Shown here in pieces: positions 54,832-62,865 of a DNA stretch of 64,000 nucleotides. The position numbers were made by a program, and so were the translations under genes. Within the stretch, counting starts at the first letter, position 1, and every line of letters begins with the position of its first letter. The notes beneath the pieces were generated by a model. The model was not told the DNA's origin and did not search any database. It worked only from the letters and a program-made list of their open reading frames with translations. The stretch comes from CAVSUZ01 sp963834715 (lineage in GTDB: Bacteria; Pseudomonadota; Alphaproteobacteria; Acetobacterales; Acetobacteraceae), in assembly GCA_963834715.1 (NCBI GenBank), contig CAWIDE010000003.1, forward strand, positions 342,975-406,974, in the 5' to 3' direction.

Positions 54832-56818
54832 ATGGCGTTAACAGTATCCCGCGCGATCTCCGAGGGCGGACTTCTTTACCACGACTTCAAAGGCGAGAGC
54901 TGGGCGTTGTGGCGCGTGCTGATGAAGGCTGCCTTCGGGCAAAAGATGACGGCGGAGGAGGTGGAGCAATTCAAATCGGTTGCTGGCGGCCGGGATCCGC
55001 CACCGAGGAGGGTGAGAGAATTGTGGATCGTCGCCGGGAGACGAGGCGGAAAAGACAGCATCGCAAGCGCGATAGCGACGGTGGCTGCGTTGCAGGACTA
55101 CAGCGCGCAGACCCGGGGTGGTGAGCGAGTGTGCGTAACCTGCCAGGCGGTGAACAAGGAGCAGGCAGGGATTGTGTATAACTACATCGCGGCGAATTTC
55201 GCGATGGAGAAGCTGAAGCCGATCGTGAAGCGGCAGACGCTGGAGCTAATCGAGTTGCACAATGGCGTGGATATCGTCGTCGCGCCGAACAGCTTCCGGT
55301 CGGTGAGAGGCCGGACGATAGCGGTAGCGGTACCTGGATGAGGTGGCCTTCTGGCATTCTGAGTCGGTCGCAAACCCGGACGCGGAAGTATACAACGCGA
55401 TCGTCGGGTCGATGTTGTCGATCCCGGAGGCGATGCTGGTCGGGATCAGCAGCCCGCACCAGAGACGTGGGTTGTTATTCGATAAGTGGCGGACGTATTT
55501 CGGGAAAGACGATGAGGAGGTGCTGGTTATCCATGCGCCGTCGCTGACGCTTAGCCCCACGCTGCCGAAGAAGATTATTGAGCGGAGATTGGCGGAGGAC
55601 CCGGAGGCGGGAGCTGCGGAGTATTTGGCGGAATGGCGCAGCGATCTGTCCGACTTCCTGAGCCGGGATTTGGTCGAGAACTGCGTTGACCAAGGGGTGC
55701 TGGCGCGGCCGCCAAGGGCGGGGATCGAGTATCATATGTTCTGCGATGCGAGTGGGGGAAAGGGGGACAGTTTTTGCTCGTGCGTGGCGCATGCCGAGGA
55801 GAATGTTGTTGTGGTGGACGCGCTGCATGAGACGCGGTCGCCGTTCAATGCCGTGAATGCGGTAAGGGCGACAGCGGCGCTGGCGAAACAGTATCGGATT
55901 AGTGCGATACAGGGGGATGACTTTGCGGCGGGTGTGTTGAGTTCGATGGTGGCGGAGACGGGGATCCGGTATGAGAGGGTGAAGCGGGATCATAGCGCGA
56001 CTTACATCGAGGCGGCGGTGTTGTTTACGAGCGGGCGGGCGCGGCTGGTTGAGAATGCGCGCATGATTCATCAGTTTGCGCAGCTGGAGCGGAGGGCGGT
56101 TTCAAGTGGAAGGGACCGAGTGAGCCATCCGCTGGGGACGCATGATGATTTGGCGAACGCGGTGGCGGGCGCGCTGGTGATGGTTGCAGTTGACAGGAGG
56201 CCGCAGCAGATCGCGCTGGAGCGGATGTTGCGGGATGGACGTGGCGTGGCGATGCCAGTGGCTCCTGACCAGGTGTTTGCGACGGTTATTGTAGGTGAGG
56301 ACGGGGTGGCGGGTTGCGTGTGGTTTGCGCGGTCGCAGCATCATGGGGTGCCGCTGACGGTGCTGGACTTCGATGTCGGTCCGCTGAGCAACGAGACGTA
56401 TGCCCGGGTGTATGCGCGGGGTGTGGAGTTGGGGGAGGCGTGTCGGGCGAGACGGCGGGTGGTGAGCGTGTTCGTGGAGGAGGCACGGCGGGAGCCGGCG
56501 CTACGGGAGCTGGAGGTGGCACTGTTCGGGGCGGTGAGGATGGGGGGACTGGTTTGGGATGCGTCGGTGCAGGTGATACCGCGGGAGTTGCTTCGGGACA
56601 CCGAGCGTTTGGGTGCGTTGGCGTCGGGGCACGTGGTGGCGGACCGGGTAAAGCTGACGGCGGAATGCGTGGTGAAAATGGCGCAGAGTCCGTTGGGCGG
56701 TGCGTTGGAGTTCCGGGCTGGCGGGGTGAGTGACGATCCGCTGCGGCTGGCGGGGTTGGCGGGGATCGTGCTGGCGCTTTGTGACGAGCGCGAGGTACGG
56801 AGGCCGAGGGCGGCGTGA
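54832..56818 (+). CDS. Phage terminase large subunit with long C-terminal extension (apparent +1 frameshift)
   Basis: The repaired product has 661 residues. ATPase: Walker A LWIVAGRRGGKDSIASAIAT near residue 65; Walker B VAYLDEVAFWHSES at the repaired site, where one extra G near 55331 shifts the frame. Nuclease: first Asp in YHMFCDASGGKGDSFCS, and the last acidic cluster in LGTHDDLANAVAGALVMV near residue 440. A further 210 residues follow (FATVIVGEDGVAGCVWFARS, PLTVLDFDVGPLSNETYARV), longer than usual. It packages DNA into procapsids; no capsid genes are nearby. Confidence 0.85.
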
Positions 56819-56891
56819 CCAATCGCTACAGCACCACTGAGCCGCTGGCCCTTAACGTGCTCCTCGGCCGCTCAGCGCTCTCGAAAAGCGC

Positions 56892-57044
56892 GTGCTCGCT
56901 CTCAAAATTGCATCTGGCTGCACGGACTTACCGTGGTGCTTCGAAAGTTTCTTTGACATGATCTTCGACCACATTGGCCAGGATGAGTGGCCGGACGATG
57001 TAGAGCTGCCATCATTCGGCCTGCGACACCATCCAGAAAAATGA
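56892..57044 (+). CDS. Small acidic ORF after terminase
   Basis: About 50 residues from a GTG at 56892: LALKIASGCTDLPWCFESFF, DMIFDHIGQDEWPDDVELPS, ending HHPEK. The stop overlaps the next ATG (ATGA), the same coupling used elsewhere in this island. Shorter than most gene-finder limits. The frame is open upstream to about 56860. Function unknown. Confidence 0.4.
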   Translation: MLALKIASGCTDLPWCFESFFDMIFDHIGQDEWPDDVELPSFGLRHHPEK

Positions 57045-57366
57045 GTAAGCCGTTTTCCATGTTCGGCGGAGCACCACCATCGCCCAAGGCGTCGCCGGTG
57101 AGGCTACGGGCCCCGGAGGCGCCCTGGCTGGGGACGCGAACAGGCAGCCGAGTTTGCTCCACGGTGGAGCGAATTAGCGGCACGGTGCCGCAAAAGCCGG
57201 CCAAGCCGAAGCCTGGTATTGCAGGAGATTGGAAATACAAAACGCCTGCAATAAGCCGAAGCAGGCGCGGGAGCCGCTGGATGGCCTGCTCGACTTGCCG
57301 GCGGCGGTAGCGGCGCGGGCCCTGGCGCGGCGCGAGCGGGCGCGGCGAAAGCGGCGGCACGAATGA
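57041..57366 (+). CDS. Basic Pro-rich small phage-type ORF, frame probably disturbed
   Basis: Starts MSKPFSMFGGAPPSPKASPV. In its own frame it stops at 57310 after low-quality sequence. A neighbouring frame from about 57180 gives a better end (EPLDGLLDLPAAVAARALAR then RERARRKRRHE) whose stop overlaps another ATG at 57363. A one-base error between 57200 and 57260 would unite them. Family not recognised. Confidence 0.3.
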
Positions 57367-57504
57367 CGGAGCGGCGGTGGCGCTGTTACTGCTGCCCGTG
57401 GCCCGTGACCGCGGCCTGCCTGCAATTCTTTCTGTCTGTTGGCGACATTGGCGGTGGTGGTGGTGCTGCTGGTGCTGCTACTGCGGGGGCGATGATGGCG
57501 CTCG

Positions 57505-58097
57505 GTGACTACGTGGATCCCGCGACGATTTGCGCCGCCTGGATGGGTCGCTCAGCAGGACCATGGCGTGGCCGGGTGGGGCGATCACTTCCTGACGTTG
57601 CGCGGGGCGCGAGACCCGAAGGGCGTCGCATGCTGCCCGGCGCTGCGCGATCTGGTAGCGACGGTGCCTGGGATCGAACTGCTCGCGGCCTGGTGAGGCT
57701 GGGGCGCGAGGCTTGTGTTGTTGGGCTGTGTCGCCAGCCACAGCCGGACGACGTGCCGTATTTGGGGGCGCCGCCGGAGAGGGTTGCGAAGTGGCGCGCG
57801 CGGCTGCCGGTAGGCAAGCCGCTGGTAGGCTTGGTCTGGCGGAACTCCGTCGGGCAAGTGTTTGCGCGGCAACCAGCGCTGCAACGTGGCCGGCCGCACA
57901 ACGCTTTTGCCTGCCTGCGTCAATTGGAGCGGCTGGCGCGAGTGCCGGGCGTGCGCTTCGTCAGCCTGCAGAAACCGCTGTTACCGGACGACCCGGAGGC
58001 ACTGGCGGCGCTGGGCATCATCGACCCGATGCCGAGGGTGAGCCGGCAAATGACGAGCCGCCACTGCTGCAATGAGCGACGAGAGGGTGCGAGATGA
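57505..58097 (+). pseudogene. Remnant of a TPR-type glycosyltransferase
   Basis: Two frames carry pieces of the same family. 57540-57700 reads DHGVAGWGDHFLTLRGARDP and LRDLVATVPGIELLA. After a shift near 57700 the frame reads DDVPYLGAPPERVAKWRARL, GKPLVGLVWRNS, and RLARVPGVRFVSLQKPLLPD. This resembles the C-terminal domain of TPR/SPINDLY-like glycosyltransferases. N-terminal TPRs and the final catalytic part are absent. A fragment with several indels, not obviously phage-derived. Confidence 0.45.
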
Positions 58098-58287
58098 AGG
58101 CGATGCAGGGCACGAAACCCTGCCAGCATGGCGCGCGATCGTCGCGGAAGAGCTTTCCGAGGTGATTGGGATGGTGTGGAGGAGTCGGATATCTCAGGAG
58201 GCGAAGGAGAAGATCGACCGGGAGATATTTGCGGCGCAGCAGCGAATAGAGGAGCGGCTGCGGCAAGCGTATGGCGACGAGCCATGA
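58072..58287 (+). CDS. Small acidic helical protein
   Basis: The product has 71 residues (MSDERVRDEGDAGHETLPAW, IVAEELSEVIGMVWRSRISQ, EAKEKIDREIFAAQQRIEER). Helical and acidic, no known domain. It overlaps the end of the glycosyltransferase remnant. Codon bias is good, but the ribosome site is weak. Confidence 0.45.
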   Translation: MSDERVRDEGDAGHETLPAWRAIVAEELSEVIGMVWRSRISQEAKEKIDREIFAAQQRIEERLRQAYGDEP

Positions 58288-58723
58288 GCGCGCTCGGTTC
58301 CGACGACGAGCCTGCCTTGCGTGCTCGCGCGTCCACGGTTGCCCGACATAAGTTCGGCTAGGGCCGCGAAGAGGCGGCCGAGCCTCGCTAACGTCGCGAT
58401 CCGTTGACCCGCTGCGCCCACTGCGGCGGGTGGTATGGCGTCGGCTTCAGAAAGCGTCAGGGGCTTCTTTGTCTCACCAGAAAACGGGCTGTTTTGTTTA
58501 GCAGGCGCATGGGCTCCGTGCCGTCGATGATCGGCTCATCTCACCCAGATCGGTGGGAGCTTGTGCTAACCCGACTTCGCGGATTCGACGCCGCCGGGGG
58601 AATCCGAATTTAGCGAGTGCCCGTCCGCCAAGGGTTGACGGCACGGGAGGCGGCTGAAACCGGCCGTGGTGCCGACCTACCCTATTCCCAGCGGCGTAGA
58701 CGGGCCGCTACTCGAGCGGCGCT
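58288..58723. other. Stretch before IS1634: no convincing gene
   Basis: A TTG-started frame at 58404-58613 begins TRCAHCGGWYGVGF, like a small zinc ribbon, but loses protein-like character after 20 residues. The left end of the IS1634 element must lie here (probably 58620-58700); its tip was not identified. Confidence 0.4.
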
Positions 58724-60497
58724 ATGTTCCTGCGCCACAGGATTCGCCGAAAGGACGGCAAGGAGCACCGCTACTTCAGCATCGTCGAAAATCGACGGGT
58801 TGCTGGTGGGCGCGTGATGCAGCGCCATGTCCTGCACCTCGGCGAGATCAATGACAGCCAGGAACTGGCCTGGGCGATCCATCGAAGTGTTTGAGGATGG
58901 CGCGCCCCAGCCGCGGACATGGTCGTTGTTTCCGGAGGATCGCGGCGAAGGGCTTTTGCCGGATGCCTCGGTTGTCCGCCTGAAGTTATCGGAGTTACGC
59001 CTGCGCCGGCCGCGGCAGTGGGGAGCGTGCTGGCTGGTGCTGATGCTGTGGAGGCAGTTGCAGCTCGACCGGTTCTGGGCAGAGCGACTGCCCACCAGCC
59101 GCAAGGGGACGCGTTGGGACCAAGTTCTGCTGGCGCTCGTGGCCTACCGACTTTTGGCTCCAGGCAGCGAGTGGCGCTTGCATCGGGAGTGGTTCGAACG
59201 CAGTGCGCTGGCCGACCTGCTGGGTGCGGACTGTGGCTTGGCGGAGATCCACAAACTCTACGCCTGCCACGATCATTTGCTGGCGTACAAGCAAGCGCTG
59301 TTCGATCATCTGGTGGGACGCTGGCGGGACTTGTTCAATGCCAGCTTCGATGTGTTGTTATATGATTTAACCAGCACGTACTTCGAGGCGGAGCCGCCAT
59401 TCCCGGAAAGCGATAAACGCCGTTATGGCTACTCGCGCGACCGACGGTCGGACTGCGTGCAAATGGTCATTGCGCTGGTGGTGACGGCGGAGGGCCTGCC
59501 GCTGGCCTACGAGGTGCTGCCCGGCAATACCGCCGACAAAACCACGCTGCCCAGCTTTCTCGAGCGCATCGAGCAGCAGTATGGCAAAGCGCGGCGCATT
59601 TGGCTGATGGATCGTGGTATCCCAACCGAAGCGGTCCTCACCGAGATGCGCCAGGCTGATCCACCGGTGCGCTATGTGGTGGGCACGCCGAAGGGGCGAT
59701 TGACGCGTCTGGAGCAGGAGCTGCTTGCCAAGCCCTGGCAGGAAGCGCGACCTGGGGTGCAAGTGAAGTTGTTGCCGCAGGATGGCGAACTCTACGTGTT
59801 CGCGGAAAGCCGGGATCGCGTCGCCAAGGAGCGCGCGATGCGCCGCCGCCAACTGAAGTGGCTATGGAAGCGGCTGCGGCAGATCGCGGCCATGAAGCTG
59901 ACGCCTGAGGAGTTGCTGATGAAGCTCGGCTCTGCGCGCAGCCAGGCGCCCACAGCGTGGCGGCTGGTCGCGATCACGATCGACAAAGAGAACGCGACAT
60001 TCAGTTATCGCCTCGATCGTGACAAGCTGCGGCAGGTGCGCCGGCGCGAGGGCCGATATCTCCTGCGCACCAATCTCACCGAAGACAATCCGGAGCGGCT
60101 ATGGAGCTATTATCTGCAACTGGTTACGGTGGAGCAGGCTTTCAAAACCCTCAAGGATGATCTGGCGCTCCGGCCAATCTTCCATCAACAGGAGGCGCGC
60201 ATCGAAGCGCATATTTTTATCGCGTTCCTGGCCTATTGCCTACATGTAACCCTCGGTCGGCGCCTGCATGCTCTGGCCCCAGGTCTCACGCCACGCAGCG
60301 TGCTCGAGAAGTTTGCCGTCATCCAAATGATCGACGTGCAGGTCCCGACCACCGACGGCCGGGAACTCGTGCTCACCCGCTACACGGAGCCCGAACCCGA
60401 GCTGAAGCTGCTGCTCGACACGCTCAAGCTCGCCTTGCCCGCCCAACCACCGCCAAGGATCACGACCCAAGTCGCCCGCTCGCAACCCACGTCGTAG
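58724..60497 (+). CDS. IS1634-family transposase (apparent +1 frameshift)
   Basis: The repaired product has 590 residues. It begins FLRHRIRRKDGKEHRYFSIV at ATG 58724; an extra G near 58873 shifts the frame before RSIEVFEDGAPQPRTWSLFP. The DDE core follows: VLLYDLTSTYFEAEPPFPES, VTAEGLPLAYEVLPGNTADK, RIWLMDRGIPTEAVLTEMRQ and the Y-(2)-R-(3)-E region WSYYLQLVTVEQAFKTLKDD. It ends about 68 bp before the start of an IS110-family transposase gene. It moves its own element; the ends of the IS are not fixed here. Confidence 0.88.
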
Positions 60498-60499
60498 AT

Positions 60500-62075
60500 G
60501 GTATGGGGCGGGCGGCGAGAAGATGGCACTGATCGTCGTCCCCAACAGACCGATGGAGTGCCTTATGCCAAAGCCGAACGACCTGAGCAGGTCTCTCGTC
60601 GCCCTCGATCAGGATAGCACGTTGATAGCCGTGATCGAACTGGGACTGGCCAGTTGGTTGGTGGCCGGGGTCGTGCCTGGAGTTGACCGTCAACCCTTGA
60701 AAAAACTCACAGCGGATCCGAACCAGCTGGCCGTGATGCTACGGCGCTGGAAAGAACAAGCAGAGAAAGCTGGGCGGACGATCGAGCGCGTCACCGTGGC
60801 TTTCGAAGCCGGTCGGGACGGTTTCTGGCTAGCCCGCTGGCTGCGTGCGCGCGGGATAGAGGCTCACGTGATCCATCCATCAAGCGTCCCAGTACCGCGT
60901 GAACACCGGCGCGCGAAAACCGATCGCCTGGACACCGGTCTGCTCAAGCGCGCCTTCCTCGGCTGGCTACGCGGCGAGCCGGGCCATTGCAGCATGGTGG
61001 CGATCCCCACATTCGAAGAGGAGGACGCCAAGCGGCCCTCCCGCGAACGAGAGAACCTGGTTGCCGATCACACACGTATCACCAACAGGATCAAAGCAAC
61101 TCTAATTCGGCTCGGCATCCGCGGGTTCACTCCGAAGTCGCGCCATGCATCGCAACAGCTGGCGACATTGCGCACGCCCGAAGACCAGGAAGTACCGCCC
61201 AACACGTTAGCCGAACTGCGGCGCGATCTAACACGCTTGACCTTGCTCAAACAGCAGATCAAGGAACTTGAAGGCACCCGTCGCGATCAGCTGCAACGGG
61301 CGTCCGGAGAAGGACGTCAGGCAATGGTTCATCTCCTCGCCAGAGTCGTCGGCATCGGCCTCGAGACGGCGGACATGCTCGTGCACGAGGTATTCAGCCG
61401 CCCGCTGCGCGATCGCCGTGCGGTCGCGCGATACGCGGGCTTGACGGGAGCCCCGGATGAAAGCGGCCAGAAACGGCGCGAACGCGGGCTGGCCAAAGCC
61501 GGGAACCCGCGTGTGCGCCGAGGCATGATCCAATTGGCCTGGCGCTTTCTGTGGCTTCAGAAGGACAGCCCCTTGGCTGAATGGTATCGCGTGCGCACGG
61601 CGGATGCCCGTGGTGATACGCGCAAGACTATGATCGGGGCACTGGCGCGAAAGCTACTGATCATGCTTTGGCGCCTCGTCACCACCGGTGAAACAGCCGG
61701 GCTTGTCCTCCGCCCAGCTGCTCCATGATGGCGCCGGATACATTCGCTGAGTTTCTGCGGTCTTCGCCACACGCCTAGCAGACCGCAGATGACAGTCCGA
61801 GGTGGCGGCACCCCGCGTCGGCACATGGCCCTTTTGCGCCGCCCTGTAGAATGGGCCCGCCGCCCCGGAGCTTCGTCGCTGATGCGCATAACTGCATCAT
61901 GGTTTGGGCCAGGACACGGCCTACCGAATACAAGTTTGTGGCGCGCTGGCCGCGCCTGATGGCGAGCTCCCCTCGGATCATGTCATGCCAACCGCCGGCT
62001 TGCCGCGGACCACCCCGCCGATGAACAAGCGTAACCTTCCCATTTGCACTTGACACGATGCCTCATACAAGTGCC
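60500..62075 (+). mobile_element. Second IS110-family element (ends approximate)
   Basis: A short leader, one transposase gene and a 3' non-coding tail of about 340 bp. A perfect -35-like TTGACA sits at 62050-62055 near the right end without a -10 beside it; in IS110-family circles the right end supplies -35 and the left end -10, and a weak TATGGG lies at 60502-60507. The exact tips are not determined. The left end abuts the IS1634 transposase gene. Confidence 0.55.
60565..61728 (+). CDS. IS110-family transposase, second type
   Basis: The product has 387 residues from ATG 60565. The DEDD-type N-terminal domain is visible (SLVALDQDSTLIAVIELGLA, VTVAFEAGRDGFWLARWLRA, REHRRAKTDRLDTGLLKRAF). A coiled linker (LTRLTLLKQQIKELEG) leads to the Transposase_20 domain (VVGIGLETADMLVHEVF, RRAVARYAGLTGAPDESGQK). 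Where most IS110 proteins have a GISK-type serine motif this one reads ERGLAKAGNPRVRRG, with Ala at the serine position. It appears intact and is not closely related to the IS1111-type copies. Confidence 0.88.
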   Translation: MPKPNDLSRSLVALDQDSTLIAVIELGLASWLVAGVVPGVDRQPLKKLTADPNQLAVMLRRWKEQAEKAGRTIERVTVAFEAGRDGFWLARWLRARGIEAHVIHPSSVPVPREHRRAKTDRLDTGLLKRAFLGWLRGEPGHCSMVAIPTFEEEDAKRPSRERENLVADHTRITNRIKATLIRLGIRGFTPKSRHASQQLATLRTPEDQEVPPNTLAELRRDLTRLTLLKQQIKELEGTRRDQLQRASGEGRQAMVHLLARVVGIGLETADMLVHEVFSRPLRDRRAVARYAGLTGAPDESGQKRRERGLAKAGNPRVRRGMIQLAWRFLWLQKDSPLAEWYRVRTADARGDTRKTMIGALARKLLIMLWRLVTTGETAGLVLRPAAP

Positions 62076-62159
62076 GACCTCCAGGGGCGCGGCCCCGGGA
62101 ATCCAAGCGTTCCGGCCTTCCGGCCCCGCGAATCCGCGAAGTTGGGCTAATGATAGCGC
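61729..62159. other. 3' non-coding tail of the second IS110 element plus short spacer
   Basis: No credible gene. The first 340 bp belong to the IS and may encode its guide RNA; the last 85 bp before the HNH gene are a GC-rich spacer. Confidence 0.45.
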
Positions 62160-62543
62160 ATGGCGAGAATTGACGAATTTACGCCGAGCGCGGCGGAGCG
62201 GTTGCTTATGGGTCTGCCGCTGACCGACGAGCAGCGCGCGGAGCGTGCGGCGCGGAAGCTGGCGAAGGCGGATAAGGCACGATTCTACAGCAGCCGGGCC
62301 TGGCGGGGGCTGCGGTACAAAGCGCTGAAGGCGAATGCTGAGAGGAATGGCGGGACGATACGCTGCGAAGTCTGCGGGAGGAGCAAGGCGGATGGGGTGA
62401 AGTGCTTCCACGTGGACCACATCGTACCGCTGAGCGTGGACTGGACGCGGCGGCTCGATCCGACGAACGTCCAGATTTTTTGTGACGACGAGAATCTCGG
62501 GAAGGGCGCTAGCGATTCGATTGACTGGAGGTCTGCGGCTTAG
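62160..62543 (+). CDS. HNH endonuclease (phage packaging type)
   Basis: The product has 127 residues. After a basic helical start (AERAARKLAKADKARFYSSR) the zinc-bound HNH fold is complete: RCEVCGRSKADGVKCFHVDH, the DHIVPLSVDW catalytic His, and NVQIFCDDENLGKG for the last ligands. Small HNH proteins of this type sit beside terminase genes and are needed for genome cleavage in many phages. Here IS elements separate it from terL. Confidence 0.85.
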   Translation: MARIDEFTPSAAERLLMGLPLTDEQRAERAARKLAKADKARFYSSRAWRGLRYKALKANAERNGGTIRCEVCGRSKADGVKCFHVDHIVPLSVDWTRRLDPTNVQIFCDDENLGKGASDSIDWRSAA

Positions 62544-62737
62544 CTGCTTGCTGCCCAGCGCTCGACCTGCGCCTGCAGCGCCTCGATGGCGCGACGGTTC
62601 TCGGCCACCTCATAGGCCAGGATGTCGATGCGCCGGCGCTGGCCGATGACGGTGCTTTCCAAGATGGTGCACCAGGCTTGTAGCGCCTCGGCCTCGGTCG
62701 GGGTGCTGTCGAATGAGATGCCCGAGGCGATGTTCAT
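62540..62737 (-). CDS. Small coiled-coil protein
   Basis: The product has 65 residues: MNIASGISFDSTPTEAEALQ, a middle helix and AYEVAENRRAIEALQAQVER. GAGG lies seven bases before the ATG, and that ATG overlaps the stop of the upstream small gene (ATGA). It is convergent with the HNH gene, overlapping it by 4 bp. Function unknown. Confidence 0.55.
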   Translation of the reverse strand: MNIASGISFDSTPTEAEALQAWCTILESTVIGQRRRIDILAYEVAENRRAIEALQAQVERWAASS

Positions 62738-62832
62738 AGCGGTGCCTCATGAATTACGGCTGTGACCGCGTTGCAGATTTGCTGCCAGTCCTCGGCGCTG
62801 AATAGGGCGCGGCCGGCGGTGTTTCGGCACAT
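62734..62832 (-). CDS. Very small ORF, possibly 5'-truncated by the IS1111 copy 2
   Basis: Thirty-two residues from ATG 62832: MCRNTAGRALFSAEDWQQIC then NAVTAVIHEAPL. The frame remains open upstream (DPPSATAQ) to the edge of the IS at 62865, so the ATG may not be the original start. Its stop overlaps the following coiled-coil gene (ATGA), which supports real translation. Confidence 0.4.
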   Translation of the reverse strand: MCRNTAGRALFSAEDWQQICNAVTAVIHEAPL

Positions 62833-62865
62833 CTGGGCGGTCGCCGATGGTGGGTCATGTGTGGA

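Noticed and set aside
56286..56822. Minus-strand Pro-rich frame opposite terL
   Set aside because: Pure antisense of a GC-rich coding region.
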